A DNA stretch of 64,000 bases from an uncultured Helicobacteraceae bacterium (GTDB taxonomy: Bacteria > Campylobacterota > Campylobacteria > Campylobacterales > Helicobacteraceae), in assembly GCA_944323755.1 (NCBI GenBank), contig CALUTR010000006.1, positions 1 through 64,000 on the forward strand. Reading direction: 5' to 3'. The notes below the pieces were generated by a model that was not told where the DNA came from, did not search any database, and saw nothing but the letters and a program-made list of their open reading frames with translations. The translations under genes and the position numbers were made by a program. Below, piece by piece: positions 27,204 through 37,795 of the stretch. The first letter of the stretch is position 1; every line of letters starts with the position of its first letter.

Positions 27204-28269
27204 TTAGATCCTCCTTTGAGCTAATCAAATTCACAACTTGCTCTTTTGCTTCATCGTATAAAAATGTCTCTTTAAATCCATCAAATTTACCACCTGAAGC
27301 ATTTTTATGCCCACCACCACCAAAAAGCTCTTTTGACATCATACTTACATCACAATTACCATTTGCACGGATTGATACATTCCCTCTAACGCCAATATCC
27401 ATAAAAAAATCAAACTCGCTATTTTCTTTTAAAAACAAATTCGCAAGAATTGAGATTCCCCCAATAGCGTATGTAAGAAGCCCTCTTTTATTTTTGTAAA
27501 AAATACTGCATTGCTCTTTATCTTGACTTAATAATTCTACTTGCTTGATAGATAGGATTTCTTCCATTGTTTGCACATCCACATCACCGCCAAGAATAGA
27601 CTTTTTAAATAAGAAAATATTATTATCAAGATTAACATTTGCATTATCACGAAGCTTGTTATTTGAATCTAATAAATATTTCTTTGCTTCATAGAGCATA
27701 TTAAATTTGAAAATCCTATCATAATCATCAAACATAAATCTAGTAAACTCCCTACTTTGTGCGATCATACCAAGTGCTACCTTGCCAAAATCAAATGCAA
27801 AACCATCCTCTTTCCAAGTATCAGCAGAATTAATCATCTCTACAAATGGCTCAAGCCAAGCACTTTTTTCACTATCTATTCCATATTCTTTTTGCAAAAC
27901 ATTAAATGTGATCTTTGAGGCACAAATGTTTGAATCCAAATGATACCACTCAAAGCTCTGTGCACAATCTCTACCGCTTATATGATGATCAAGTAATTTT
28001 AATTTAATATTTTTATTTGACATATTTAGCATATTTATTTCATCTTGAATAAACTTTGCTTCGTTTAAATTGAGATTCAAATCAGTAATAAGTATCAAAA
28101 AATCACTATTAGAATCTTTTTTGATATTATCAAGGATATTTTGCAATCTAACCTCAACTTCTTTGCCATAATTTGCATTATAAAATCTAATATCATTAAA
28201 TGTTTCTTTTGCGACTAATTGCGCTCCATATCCATCTAAATCGATATGTGATAGGTGATGAACCTGCAT
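27196..28269 (-). CDS. DHH-family phosphoesterase (oligoribonuclease/NrnA-like)
   Basis: This 357-residue protein has the DHH/DHHA1 architecture of NrnA and related enzymes that degrade short oligonucleotides or cyclic dinucleotide products. Motifs are LSHIDLDGYGAQLVAKE (the DHD-like site has a Leu in the middle), LITDLNLN, LLDHHISGRD, and the C-terminal substrate-binding FGGGGHKNASGG. It is downstream of flhA by 15 bases. The exact substrate is unknown. Confidence 0.85.
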   Translation of the reverse strand: MQVHHLSHIDLDGYGAQLVAKETFNDIRFYNANYGKEVEVRLQNILDNIKKDSNSDFLILITDLNLNLNEAKFIQDEINMLNMSNKNIKLKLLDHHISGRDCAQSFEWYHLDSNICASKITFNVLQKEYGIDSEKSAWLEPFVEMINSADTWKEDGFAFDFGKVALGMIAQSREFTRFMFDDYDRIFKFNMLYEAKKYLLDSNNKLRDNANVNLDNNIFLFKKSILGGDVDVQTMEEILSIKQVELLSQDKEQCSIFYKNKRGLLTYAIGGISILANLFLKENSEFDFFMDIGVRGNVSIRANGNCDVSMMSKELFGGGGHKNASGGKFDGFKETFLYDEAKEQVVNLISSKEDLNG

Positions 28270-28284
28270 TGTTATCCTTTATGT

Positions 28285-30504
28285 TTAGTTAAATTTTAAT
28301 TCTAGATTCCCTAAAATTTCGCATTTTGCATTACTGCTTATTTCACTATGACCTATTACTTTGATGGCTAGAGCATTACTTTCCATTTCTTTTGCTAATG
28401 CCCTACGCAAAGTCGTGCTAACAAGTAATATTGGCACGATGTGCAAACTCTGTGCTTTTATTATAGCCACATCAATTGCATTTCGTAAAATCTGTGTCTC
28501 ACCTATGCTTAATATAAGCTTTTTACCATATGGCTGCATATCTTTTAATTTTGATAGCAAATAATCCTCACTTTCTTGCGGCATTATAAAAAGCTTTACA
28601 ATACCATCATCATCTTTTAGTATATCAGTAATCACCCGTGAGAGCGCACTTCTTACATAATCCATAATAATAGGCACACTATTTTGCGCTCCTGGAGCTA
28701 CCTCTACGATAGTTTCAAGTATTGTAAGCATATCTTTGATTGGTATTTCATCGTGCAATAACTCCTTTAGCACTTGATGTATCACACCAAGTGGGATCTT
28801 CTCACTATCAGCAACAAGGCTTGGAAAGTCATCTTTTAGGCGATCGATTAGATTTTTCACATCTTGCCTTGTGAGTATTTCTTCAGCATAGTATTTTATA
28901 ATCTGTGATATATGCACACTTATAATATGCGCAGAATCTACAACCGTGTAACCTGCTATTGTAGCGTCATCTTTATCCTTTTTCTCTATCCAAAGGCCGT
29001 CCATATTAAGCGCTGGATCTTTTGCTTTTATGCCTTCTATTTCTGTTATCTCCATACCAGTTGAATTAATAGCTAGGAATTTATCAGGCATCACTTCACC
29101 CTGCCCTACGCTAATACCCTTTAGCAATATCTCATAACCATTTGGTGAAAAATCATAGCTTGGATTTGCTTTGATTCTAATGTGAGGCACAATAAAACCA
29201 TACATTTGAGCGATATTTTCTCGCACACCACGAATCCTCTCAATCAGCGGGCTATCTGGGTGCTCTGCTAATTTTGTCAAACCATATCCAAGCGATAATT
29301 GCAATACATTAATCTTTAGTTTATCATTTAGACTTGCTTGCTCTTTTAATCTTATTTGTTCCTCTAGCTCTCTTATACTTTTTGCGCTTCGTGGCTCTTT
29401 TGTAAGCTCTTTTGGCATTTGTTTTATTTGTGGTTTTGCCTCTATATCCATTTTTTTAAATAGCCATTTTTGCATATTTGTAAATACATTATCACTTCCT
29501 TGTGTGCTAAGCAAGTAACTCATCAAAAGAAAAATAAATCCCACAAAACTAAGCGAAAAGCTAGGCAATCCCGGTATCAATGCAAAAAATACTAAGATTC
29601 CACCAACAATTAATAAAATCTTACTATTTCCTAAAAGCTGACTAACAACACCTGAAGCAAAATCCTTTTCTTCGCTTTTTGTAGCCCTAGTAATGACAAT
29701 ACCCGTAGCAGTTGATACAATCAATGCTGGAATCTGACTAACCAAGCCATCGCCAATTGTTAGTATCGTAAAAGTGCTTGCGCTATCTGCAATAGACATA
29801 CCATGACCAAATGCACCTATTAAAAAACCACCTATAATATTTACAAAAGTGATGATTATACCAGCGATTGCATCACCTTTTACAAACTTTGAAGCACCAT
29901 CCATTGATCCATAGAAATCCGCTTCTTGAACTAGAATCTCCCTTCTTTTTTGCGCTTCTTCTTTATCTATTAAACCTGAATTCAAATCTGCATCAATTGC
30001 CATTTGCTTACCAGGCATTGCTTCTAGTGTAAATCTAGCTTGCACTTCTGCCACTCTTGTCGATCCATTTGTAATAACCAAATAATTCACAATCACAAGA
30101 ATAGAAAATATAATAATCCCAATTACATAATTACCACCAACGACAAAATTACCAAATGCACTTATAATCTCACTTACATTTTCAATACCCTCGTGCCCTT
30201 TGCTAAGTATCATTCTAGTGGTAGCGACATTTAATGCAAGTCTAAATAATGTAACCATAAGCAATAGCGTAGGAAATGCAGAAAAATCCGTAGGCTTTGA
30301 GATATACAAGCCTATTAAAATAATCAATACAGACAATGCAATAGATATAGTCAAAAATAAATCAAGCAAATAGCTAGGCAGTGGAATAATGATGATTGCC
30401 AAAATCGCCATAATGAAAAATATTACTATCAAATCCTTAGAAGCAAGAATGTTCTTAAAGATAGGAGTAATCACACTTAGCACCTGCCCTTTACCCTTTG
30501 CCAT
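28285..30504 (-). CDS. flhA: Flagellar biosynthesis protein FlhA
   Basis: FlhA is the inner-membrane export gate of the flagellar type III secretion system. The N-terminal half has about eight membrane segments with the family signature MPGKQMAIDADLNSGLID near residue 160. The C-terminal half (from about 370) is the cytoplasmic ring domain. The 739-residue length is typical of Helicobacter. It is divergent from rpsO, as in H. pylori, and is followed by the DHH gene. In this group FlhA also feeds into regulation of flagellar genes. Confidence 0.97.
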   Translation of the reverse strand: MAKGKGQVLSVITPIFKNILASKDLIVIFFIMAILAIIIIPLPSYLLDLFLTISIALSVLIILIGLYISKPTDFSAFPTLLLMVTLFRLALNVATTRMILSKGHEGIENVSEIISAFGNFVVGGNYVIGIIIFSILVIVNYLVITNGSTRVAEVQARFTLEAMPGKQMAIDADLNSGLIDKEEAQKRREILVQEADFYGSMDGASKFVKGDAIAGIIITFVNIIGGFLIGAFGHGMSIADSASTFTILTIGDGLVSQIPALIVSTATGIVITRATKSEEKDFASGVVSQLLGNSKILLIVGGILVFFALIPGLPSFSLSFVGFIFLLMSYLLSTQGSDNVFTNMQKWLFKKMDIEAKPQIKQMPKELTKEPRSAKSIRELEEQIRLKEQASLNDKLKINVLQLSLGYGLTKLAEHPDSPLIERIRGVRENIAQMYGFIVPHIRIKANPSYDFSPNGYEILLKGISVGQGEVMPDKFLAINSTGMEITEIEGIKAKDPALNMDGLWIEKKDKDDATIAGYTVVDSAHIISVHISQIIKYYAEEILTRQDVKNLIDRLKDDFPSLVADSEKIPLGVIHQVLKELLHDEIPIKDMLTILETIVEVAPGAQNSVPIIMDYVRSALSRVITDILKDDDGIVKLFIMPQESEDYLLSKLKDMQPYGKKLILSIGETQILRNAIDVAIIKAQSLHIVPILLVSTTLRRALAKEMESNALAIKVIGHSEISSNAKCEILGNLELKFN

Positions 30505-30582
30505 CTACACTCCATTTGCATTTTGATTAAAATTTGAAATTGTAACAACTTTGAATTAAATCTTTGCTTTTTTTACGCATTT

Positions 30583-30627
30583 TATAGTAGAATTACCACT
30601 TTTAATTTTATACCAATCAGGAGAAGG
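30583..30627 (+). promoter_or_regulatory. Probable rpsO promoter -10 and strong ribosome binding site
   Basis: TATAGT (30583-30588) behind a T-rich stretch fits the Campylobacterota sigma-70 pattern, in which periodic T runs replace a -35. AGGAGAAGG (30619-30627) is an excellent ribosome binding site four bases before the ATG at 30632. Confidence 0.5.
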
Positions 30628-30631
30628 TCAA

Positions 30632-30904
30632 ATGGCTTTAGATTCGGCGAAAAAGCAAGAAATCATTTCAAAATTTGCAAGAAAAGAAAAGGATACTGGA
30701 TCAAGCGAAATTCAAATCGCTCTACTTACACATAGAATCTCAAATCTAACAGAACATTTAAAAGTAAATAAAAAAGATCACTCAAGTAGACTTGGAATGC
30801 TAAAACTTGTAGGACAAAGAAGAAGCTTGCTAAAATATCTAAAAAGAACACAACACGATAGATATATGAAGCTAATCAAAGAATTAAACTTAAAAGATAA
30901 GTAA
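30632..30904 (+). CDS. rpsO: 30S ribosomal protein S15
   Basis: S15 binds the central domain of 16S rRNA and helps bridge the subunits. The 90-residue protein shows the family blocks DTGSSEIQIALLTHRISNLTEHL and KKDHSSRLGMLKLVGQRRSLLKYL. It stands alone and is divergent from flhA. Confidence 0.98.
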   Translation: MALDSAKKQEIISKFARKEKDTGSSEIQIALLTHRISNLTEHLKVNKKDHSSRLGMLKLVGQRRSLLKYLKRTQHDRYMKLIKELNLKDK

Positions 30905-30919
30905 GCCTTTTTTTGGCTT
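30903..30919 (+). terminator. Weak hairpin after rpsO
   Basis: AAGCC (30903-30907) and GGCTT (30915-30919) flank seven T just after the rpsO stop. The stem is short and no T run follows, so termination strength is uncertain. Confidence 0.35.
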
Positions 30920-31068
30920 GCTAGCTACAAACTGCACTTTCATTTAATATTTTTTTATTTTAACCCACATTAAGTTTTACCATTACACAGCATACATTAA
31001 ATTTTATTTGATTTTACTTAGATTATAATTCTAGAATTCATTTTAACTTTAAATTCAAGGCTACTGCA

Positions 31069-34000
31069 ATGGATAACCAAAACACTACTCAAACAACAAA
31101 AAGCTATTTTGATATCATCTTAGAAAAAACAAAAAGTATAAAAAATAAAGAAAAAGGCTCTATCTTTGAAAAACTTTCAAAACATCTTTTAGAAGAGAAA
31201 GATACAGCAAATATTTATAAAAATATTATCTTTTGGAATGATTGGAGTAAAAAAGATGGAAATGATTCTGGCATAGATATCATTATAGAAACAAACAATG
31301 ATCAATACATAGCCGTTCAATGTAAGTTCTACGAAGCATCAAAAATAGATTTAAATGATCTAAGCACATATTTTAGTAAATTACAAAGTGGTGTTGGTGA
31401 TATAAAATTCAGCAAAGGCATTATAATTATTACAAATGACCTAACACAAAAAGCTAGAAAAGAAATAGCACAAATCTCAAGAAACATCCCTATAGAATTA
31501 ATCACGCTAGAGGATTTTATAAATTCCAATATAGATTGGGAAAAATTTGATCCCATAAATTCCATAGTTTTACCTATTTCTAACAAGAAAAAACCAAGAG
31601 AGCACCAAATACAAGCCATAAATAAAACAAAAGAATATTTTGCAAATCAACAAAATAAAAGAGGCAAACTAATAATGGCTTGCGGGACGGGCAAGACTTT
31701 CACTTCATTAAAAATTATAGAAACACTTACACCAAAAGATTCTGTGATTTTATTTTTAGCGCCTAGTATTTCTTTGGTTGGGCAGACTTTTAGAGAATAT
31801 AGAAAAGAAAAGACAGATAATTTCATCGCTTGCATTGTGTGCTCAGATAGTAAAGCAGGGAAAAATAATAATGAAGAAGAAAATCTACTAGAGCTTCCAT
31901 TATCACCATCTACAAAAGCACAAAATATACTTGAAGCATATAAAATGGCAAAGAAAAATAATGTAAGATTCATTATATTTTCTACTTATCAAAGCATTCA
32001 AAAGATTATAGATGCACAACAATTAAATTTCATAGGTGAAATTGACTTAATGATATGCGATGAAGCGCACAGAAGCGCTGGGAATCTCTACTCAAGCAAT
32101 GAAAAAGATAGAATAAATGACTACACTAAATGCCACAATGATGATTTCATAAAAGCAAAAAAAAGAATCTACATGAGCGCCACGCCAAAGATTTACCCAA
32201 AATCACAGCAAAGCAAAGCTTTAGAAAATGATAATGAAGTTTTCTCAATGGACGATGAAGAAATCTTTGGCAATGAAATTTATAATATCAACTTCCGCCA
32301 AGCCGTAGAGCAAGATCTACTTACAGATTACAAAGTAATTATATTAGCTATCAAGCAAGATGGCATCGCAGATATTGCAAACAAAGCTATAGCAAAGATA
32401 AAAAGCGAAATTAAGGGTGATAAGCTAATAGACTTAGAATTCGTATGCAAGATTATAGGTACACACAAAGGGCTGGCAAGAAATGATTTAGTTACACTTG
32501 ATGAAAATGGCAATATAGATAATGACTTCATAGAAGAAATGGACAAAAATCGCTCAAAAAGCGTTATTAATTTTTGTAGAAGCATAAAAGCCTCTGAAAA
32601 TATCAAAAAATCCTTCAATATCATTATGGGGTGTTACAGCGAATTAGAAAAACGATCTTTTGCAGATATTGATATACATATAGACCACATCGATGGCAAG
32701 ATGGACGCAGCCACTAGATTACAAAAGCTAAATACACTAGCCTCCCCAAAGATCAATACTTGCAATATCCTAAGCAACGCAAAATGCTTAAGCGAAGGCA
32801 TAGATGTGCCAACGCTAGATTCTGTTGTGTTTTTTGATGGTAGAAGTTCTATGGTAGATATTATTCAATCAGTTGGTAGAGTGATGAGAAAAGCTCCAAA
32901 TAAAAATACAGGATATATCATACTACCTCTTGCAATTAGTGAAAGTGAATTATCAAATCTCGATCTAGCGATCAAAGATACGAAATTTGATAGCATTTGG
33001 AATATCCTAAAAGCACTACGAAGCCACGATGATTCTCTAGTAGATGAAAAAGTATTCAAAGAAAAGATCAAAATAGTCGTAGCTGATTTCAAAGATAAGG
33101 ATAAGAATCCAAGCAATAAATCAATAAGTTTTGAAACATTAGCGCTAAATACATCAAACAATGATGAAGGCTATACGACAGAAGAAAAAGATAATGATTT
33201 ATTATTTGATACATTCACACTAAATCAGCTTGCAAACACAATGTATAATGCCATACCAACTAAGCTTGGCGATACAGGATATTGGAAAAGCTTTAATCAA
33301 AAAACAGCAAAAATTGTAGAGCGATTAAATGTGCGATTAAATGCAATTTTTGTAGAGTATCCAGAGATTCTATCTACTTTTATACAATCATTACAGAAAA
33401 ATATCCACCCAAATATCACAGAAAATGATGCTATTGATATGATATGCTCACATATCATTACAAAGCCGATTTTTGATGTGCTATTTGAAAATGATATAAA
33501 TAATCCAATCAAAAATGCACTAGATGCAGTAAGTAATGAGCTAAATAAAGTTGGTTTAGATAATGAAGAGACAAAATCACTAAATGCCCTATATGACAAT
33601 ATAAAATACAATGCAAAGCTAGCAAAAAGCGAGAAAAGCAAGCAAGAATTAATCAAAAATCTATACAACACTTTCTTTACTACTGCATTCTCAAAGCAAG
33701 CTAAAAAGCTAGGTATCGTCTATACACCTATAGAAGCTATAGATTTTATACTACATTCTATCAATGATCTTTTAAAGAAGCATTTCAATACGGATTTTAA
33801 TGATGAGATGATAAAAGTCTTTGATCCATTCACAGGCACAGGTAGCTTTATCACGAGGCTTTTAAGCAAGGAAAATAGTCTAATCAAAGATGAAAATCTA
33901 AAAAATATATATTCAAAATGCATTCTAGCACAAGATATAGTCCTCTTAGCCTACTATATCGCACTTACAAATATAACCAAAACAGCACAATCAAGGATAG

Positions 34001-35963
34001 ATTCAATTGATGAATTCAAAAACATAGCCCTAGGCGATAGTCTAAATTATCTAGAAGAGGAAAATACAAAAAGCATAGACACCTTAAAGTATGCAGAACT
34101 CCATGAAAATCTAGCAAAAAATCAAGAAATCAAAAATCTAATAGAAAGAGAGCATATAAGAGTAATAATGGGCAATCCTCCATACTCAAGTGGTCAAGAA
34201 AGTCAAAATGATAATAATGCAAACATTCCTCATCCAAATTTAGAAAAACGCATAAGAGAAGCTTATGGTAAAGAAGCAAGTGGCAACAACTCTGGCAAGA
34301 ATAATAGAGATACGCTAATCCAAGCTTTGCGTATGGCAAGTGATAGAATCATACAATGCACTACTACCCCCCCCCACAAGGCGAAAATAATCAAGGCGGC
34401 ATAATAGGCTTTATTGTCAATGGAGGCTTTATAGATGCAACAAGTGCAGATGGCTTTAGAAAATGTATAGCTAAAGAATTTAGTAATATTTATATCTTAA
34501 ATTTAAGAGGCAATACAAGAACTTCTGGAGAAAAAGCCAAACAAGAAGGCGGAAATATCTTTGATATTAGAGTAGGCATAGCTATAATATTTTTTGTAAA
34601 AGAAAAGGATAAAAAAGAATGCAAAATCCACTACTATGATATAGGAGACTATCTAGATAGAGAGACAAAGCTTCAGAAATTAGTAGAATTTAAAAGTATA
34701 TTAAATGTGCCACTTACTCATATCACACCAAATAGTAAGGGTGATTGGATTAATCAAAGAGGAGATGAATTTGACAAGCTAATCCCCCTAAAAAATGACA
34801 AGAAAAAAAGTATAGACGATCAACAAAGTATATTTACAATAAATTCTTGTGGCATAGCAACAAGTCGTGATAGCTGGGTTTATAGCTTTTCTAAAGATAG
34901 ACTTAGAGATAATATGCAAAAATGTATAGATACATATAATGATGATTTAGAGAGATTTAATAAGCTTTATAGAATAGAATTTTTTCAAATACACAAAGAC
35001 ATTAAAAAATCTGAACTTTATAAAAAGTTAAATGATAAGCATATAACCACAGATGAAACCAAAATTTCTTGGTCTAGAGCTTTAAAAAAAGATTTACTAA
35101 AAAATAAAAAAATACAAAATTTTGATGAAAATAATATAAGAATAAGCTCTTATTGCCCCTTTGTCAAAGAATATCTTTACTATGATAAAACTTGGAATGA
35201 AGAGCAATCTCAATTGCCACAACTTTTCCCTAAAAATATAGATGAGAATTTGTTAATAAATACCACTAGAGGAAATTTTTCGGCTTTAATATCTGAAGAT
35301 ATACCTGATTTGCATCTTATAGGTGATACTCAAGCTTTTCCGCTTTATTTTTATGAAGATGAAAATAAAGAATATGCTATAAGTGATTTTGCTTTGGATA
35401 AATTTAAAGAGCAATTACAAGATGAAACTATTAGTAAAGAAGATATATTTTATTATATCTATGCGATTTTAAACCATAGAGGCTATAAGAATAAATACAA
35501 ATTCCACCTAGCAAAAGAACCACCAAGAGTAGCTATAAGCAAGGATTTTAAAAATTTAAGTATTTTGGGTAAAAAACTAGCTACTTTGCATCTAAATTAT
35601 GAAAATAATGAAATGTATAAAAATGTAGAATGCAAAGATAGGGATTTTGATGATCTAGATAATGATGGCTACTACAAAGTAACCAAAATAAGAAAAATAG
35701 GAAATGATATTTTCTATAATCAAAATATCACTATAAAAAATATACCAAGCAAAGCTTATGAATACATAATCAATGGAAAAAGTGCGATTGATTGGATCAT
35801 AGATGAATATCAAATAAGCATAAATAAAAAAAGCTTGATAGAAAACAATCCAAATGAATATCAAGGCGGACAATACATCTATGAACTACTTCTAAAAATC
35901 ATAGATTTATCTATCAAAAGTGTAGATTTGATAAATGAGATTAGTAAACTTGAATTTGAATAA
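31069..35963 (+). CDS. Type ISP restriction-modification enzyme, phase-variable, OFF in this sequence (C9 tract)
   Basis: One polypeptide should combine nuclease, translocase, methyltransferase and target recognition, as in LlaGI and LlaBIII. Domains in order: Mrr-like nuclease (DSGIDIIIE with D70, AVQCKF near residue 84); superfamily 2 helicase with Walker A MACGTGKTF near 205, ICDEAHRS near 329, MSATPKIY near 370 and QSVGRVMRK near 602; then an N6-adenine methyltransferase with FDPFTGTGSFI near 919 and MGNPPYSSG near 1035. At the C9 tract (34367-34375) the frame breaks and stops after 1111 residues. The rest of the methyltransferase and the target recognition region continue in another frame to 35963. 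C10 (or C7) joins both into about 1631 residues, the normal size. The truncated form keeps nuclease and translocase motifs but should lack site recognition. It is a single-gene system with no other RM genes beside it. Confidence 0.88.
34367..34375 (+). repeat. Homopolymeric C9 tract, phase-variation switch of the Type ISP gene
   Basis: Nine C after CACTACTA fall between the NPPY motif and the rest of the methyltransferase. C10 or C7 gives one open frame through QGENNQGGIIGF; C9 sends the upstream frame to a stop shortly after KIIKAA. Confidence 0.9.
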
Positions 35964-35977
35964 GCTAAAACTATAAA

Positions 35978-36054
35978 TGGTGTCAAGAGAGAGACTTGAA
36001 CTCTCGACCTCCGGCTTATGAGACCAGCGCTCTAACCAGCTGAGCTACCTTGAC
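35978..36054 (-). tRNA. tRNA with anticodon CAU (probably elongator Met)
   Basis: The 77-base minus-strand sequence folds as a full cloverleaf: acceptor GTCAAGG with TCTTGAC, D-arm GCTC/GAGC, anticodon stem CTGGT/GCCGG around loop CTCATAA, T-arm GAGAG/CTCTC around TTCAAGT, and an encoded CCA. The anticodon CAU reads Met. The acceptor begins with a paired G-C, so it is not the initiator. tRNA-Ile2, with lysidine at C34, has the same gene anticodon and cannot be fully excluded. Confidence 0.9.
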
Positions 36055-36102
36055 TAAATGAAGTAAATAAAGGCGTAATTCTACTTGAAGCAGCGTAAAA
36101 AG

Positions 36103-37212
36103 TCAATTAGATTCTAGAACTTTTAGCAAAGTATCCGCTACAAACTCCGCATCTTGTAGCGACATTTTTTGATGACAAGGAATACTTATCTCGCTTTTAT
36201 AAAAATCCTCAACACTATCAATCAAATAATTAGAATCCTTATACAAACTAAATTGATAAATCGGCTTATAATGCACCTGTACGCCAATACCATATGATAA
36301 TAAAGATCTAAAGATCTCCTCTTTATTGCACCATAAATTTTGATGTAGCAAAATAGGATACAAATGATAAGTGGATTTTACATAGTCTTTTATCTCTAGT
36401 GTATTAAAGTATGAATTCCCTTTAAATCTCGTATCATAGAATGCAGCTATCTTGTGTCGCTTCTGAATAAAGCTATCAATCTTTTGTAATTGCGATAGAC
36501 CAAGCGCACAAGCTACATCACTTAAGCGAAAGTTATATCCAATCAAATCTAATTTGCTATTCCAAAGATATGTCTTTTGAATGCCGTGAGAACAAAGCAA
36601 CTTCGCCTTGGTATAGAATTCCTCATTATTTGTAGCAATAGCACCACCCTCAATCGTAGTGATAGGCTTAAGCGCGTGAAAACTAAAGATCGTCATATCT
36701 GCAAAGCCACCTATCTTCTTCCCTTTGTATTCACCACCAAATGAATGCGAACTATCCGATATAAAATAAAGATCATTTTGCTTACAAATCTCTAGTATTT
36801 CATCAACCTCTACGCTATTCCCTGCATAATCCACACTAACAATAGCCTTTATTGTAGATTTTGCATTGTTATTTAGTGTATTTTTAATAGAATCAATGCT
36901 TATATTACCATTACTATTGCAGCCACAAAAAATTGGTGTTATGCCATTTTCAAGCATCATATTTGAAGTAGCACAAAATGTAAGCGGTGTCGTAATCGCC
37001 CCATATCCCCTAAGTGACAGAATCTTATAAGCTACGTTTAATGATGAAGTTGCGGAATTAAACACAACCACAAACTTCACACCCAAATATTCTGCAAGCT
37101 TCCTTTCAAATCTATCAACAAGCTCACCTTGTGTGATATACTCCCCTTTTAGCGCGGATAAAACAGCAGCGATATCATCATCATCTATACATTGAGTGCT
37201 ATAAGGTATCAT
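36103..37212 (-). CDS. pseC: UDP-4-amino-4,6-dideoxy-L-AltNAc transaminase PseC
   Basis: PseC is the PLP-dependent aminotransferase of the pseudaminic acid pathway, needed to glycosylate flagellin in Helicobacter and Campylobacter. The 369-residue protein shows ITQGELVDRFERKLAEYLGV, FNSATSSLNVAY, ITTPLTFCATSNMMLENG, DSSHSFGGEYKGKKIGG, and the PLP lysine in FSFHALKPITTIEGGAI. It overlaps the unknown gene upstream by 4 bases and closes the accB-accC operon. A WecE-like transaminase of another sugar is the alternative, but similarity along the chain favours PseC. Confidence 0.9.
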   Translation of the reverse strand: MIPYSTQCIDDDDIAAVLSALKGEYITQGELVDRFERKLAEYLGVKFVVVFNSATSSLNVAYKILSLRGYGAITTPLTFCATSNMMLENGITPIFCGCNSNGNISIDSIKNTLNNNAKSTIKAIVSVDYAGNSVEVDEILEICKQNDLYFISDSSHSFGGEYKGKKIGGFADMTIFSFHALKPITTIEGGAIATNNEEFYTKAKLLCSHGIQKTYLWNSKLDLIGYNFRLSDVACALGLSQLQKIDSFIQKRHKIAAFYDTRFKGNSYFNTLEIKDYVKSTYHLYPILLHQNLWCNKEEIFRSLLSYGIGVQVHYKPIYQFSLYKDSNYLIDSVEDFYKSEISIPCHQKMSLQDAEFVADTLLKVLESN

Positions 37213-37766
37213 AAAAGCAGTGTATCTATCTTTGAAGCAAGTGATGAGATATTATGTGATTTAGCAAATAATGAAGCATTCGATACTAAAAAATCCTTAT
37301 CAAATGCAATATCCTCTACATTTAAAGCTTGTTCTTTTAAAGCCCTAAGGGTATCTTTAATAGCCTTATCTTCAATCTTTAGTGATTTTTTAAAAATAGC
37401 AATATCTCTATCGCTATCTGGGAGAGAATCTAAGATTCTATTTGCATCAAAAATGATATTACCATCATCATCTTTTATAATCTGACTTTGTGTAAATATC
37501 TGTTTATTAAAAAGCTTTGCATCAGATAATTTCACAGTAATCTCTGCCAAAGAATCACTATTTAACATATCAGTGATAGTTTGACTTACAATTTGCAAAA
37601 TACCAATACTATTATTTAGCTCTCTAGTTTTTATAGTGGAATATCCATTATCAATATATCGATTACTAAAATTTACCTTTTGTTTTGGGGTAATACTGTC
37701 GTTATCAGCGACCTTTGTAGAATCTAGCGTAGTTAAATTTGCAGTATTTTTAGAGTCTATTCTCAT
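37209..37766 (-). CDS. Protein of unknown function between accC and pseC
   Basis: A 185-residue soluble protein with no signal peptide, cysteine or membrane segment. It is rich in Asp, Ser, Asn and Leu, with predicted helices (ELNNSIGILQIVSQTITDML, then KKSLKIEDKAIKDTLRALKE). I do not recognise a family. It lies 29 bases after accC and overlaps pseC by 4 bases. The helical, low-aromatic composition is like that of flagellar rod, filament or chaperone proteins, which would suit its place next to a flagellin-glycosylation gene, but that is only a guess. Confidence 0.65.
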   Translation of the reverse strand: MRIDSKNTANLTTLDSTKVADNDSITPKQKVNFSNRYIDNGYSTIKTRELNNSIGILQIVSQTITDMLNSDSLAEITVKLSDAKLFNKQIFTQSQIIKDDDGNIIFDANRILDSLPDSDRDIAIFKKSLKIEDKAIKDTLRALKEQALNVEDIAFDKDFLVSNASLFAKSHNISSLASKIDTLLL

Positions 37767-37795
37767 AAAATGCCTTAGTAAATAAATTTACTAAG

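Noticed and set aside
31329-33923. Several open frames on the minus strand inside the Type ISP gene
   Set aside because: They are antisense to a well-supported coding frame and have no recognisable domains.
34356-35963. A separate methyltransferase or specificity gene starting at ATG 34356
   Set aside because: The sequence continues the Type ISP domain mid-fold and has no ribosome binding site; it is the rest of one gene.
35978-36054. The tRNA as an integration site of a mobile element with the Type ISP gene
   Set aside because: No integrase, direct repeat of the tRNA end or change of flanking housekeeping genes is visible.
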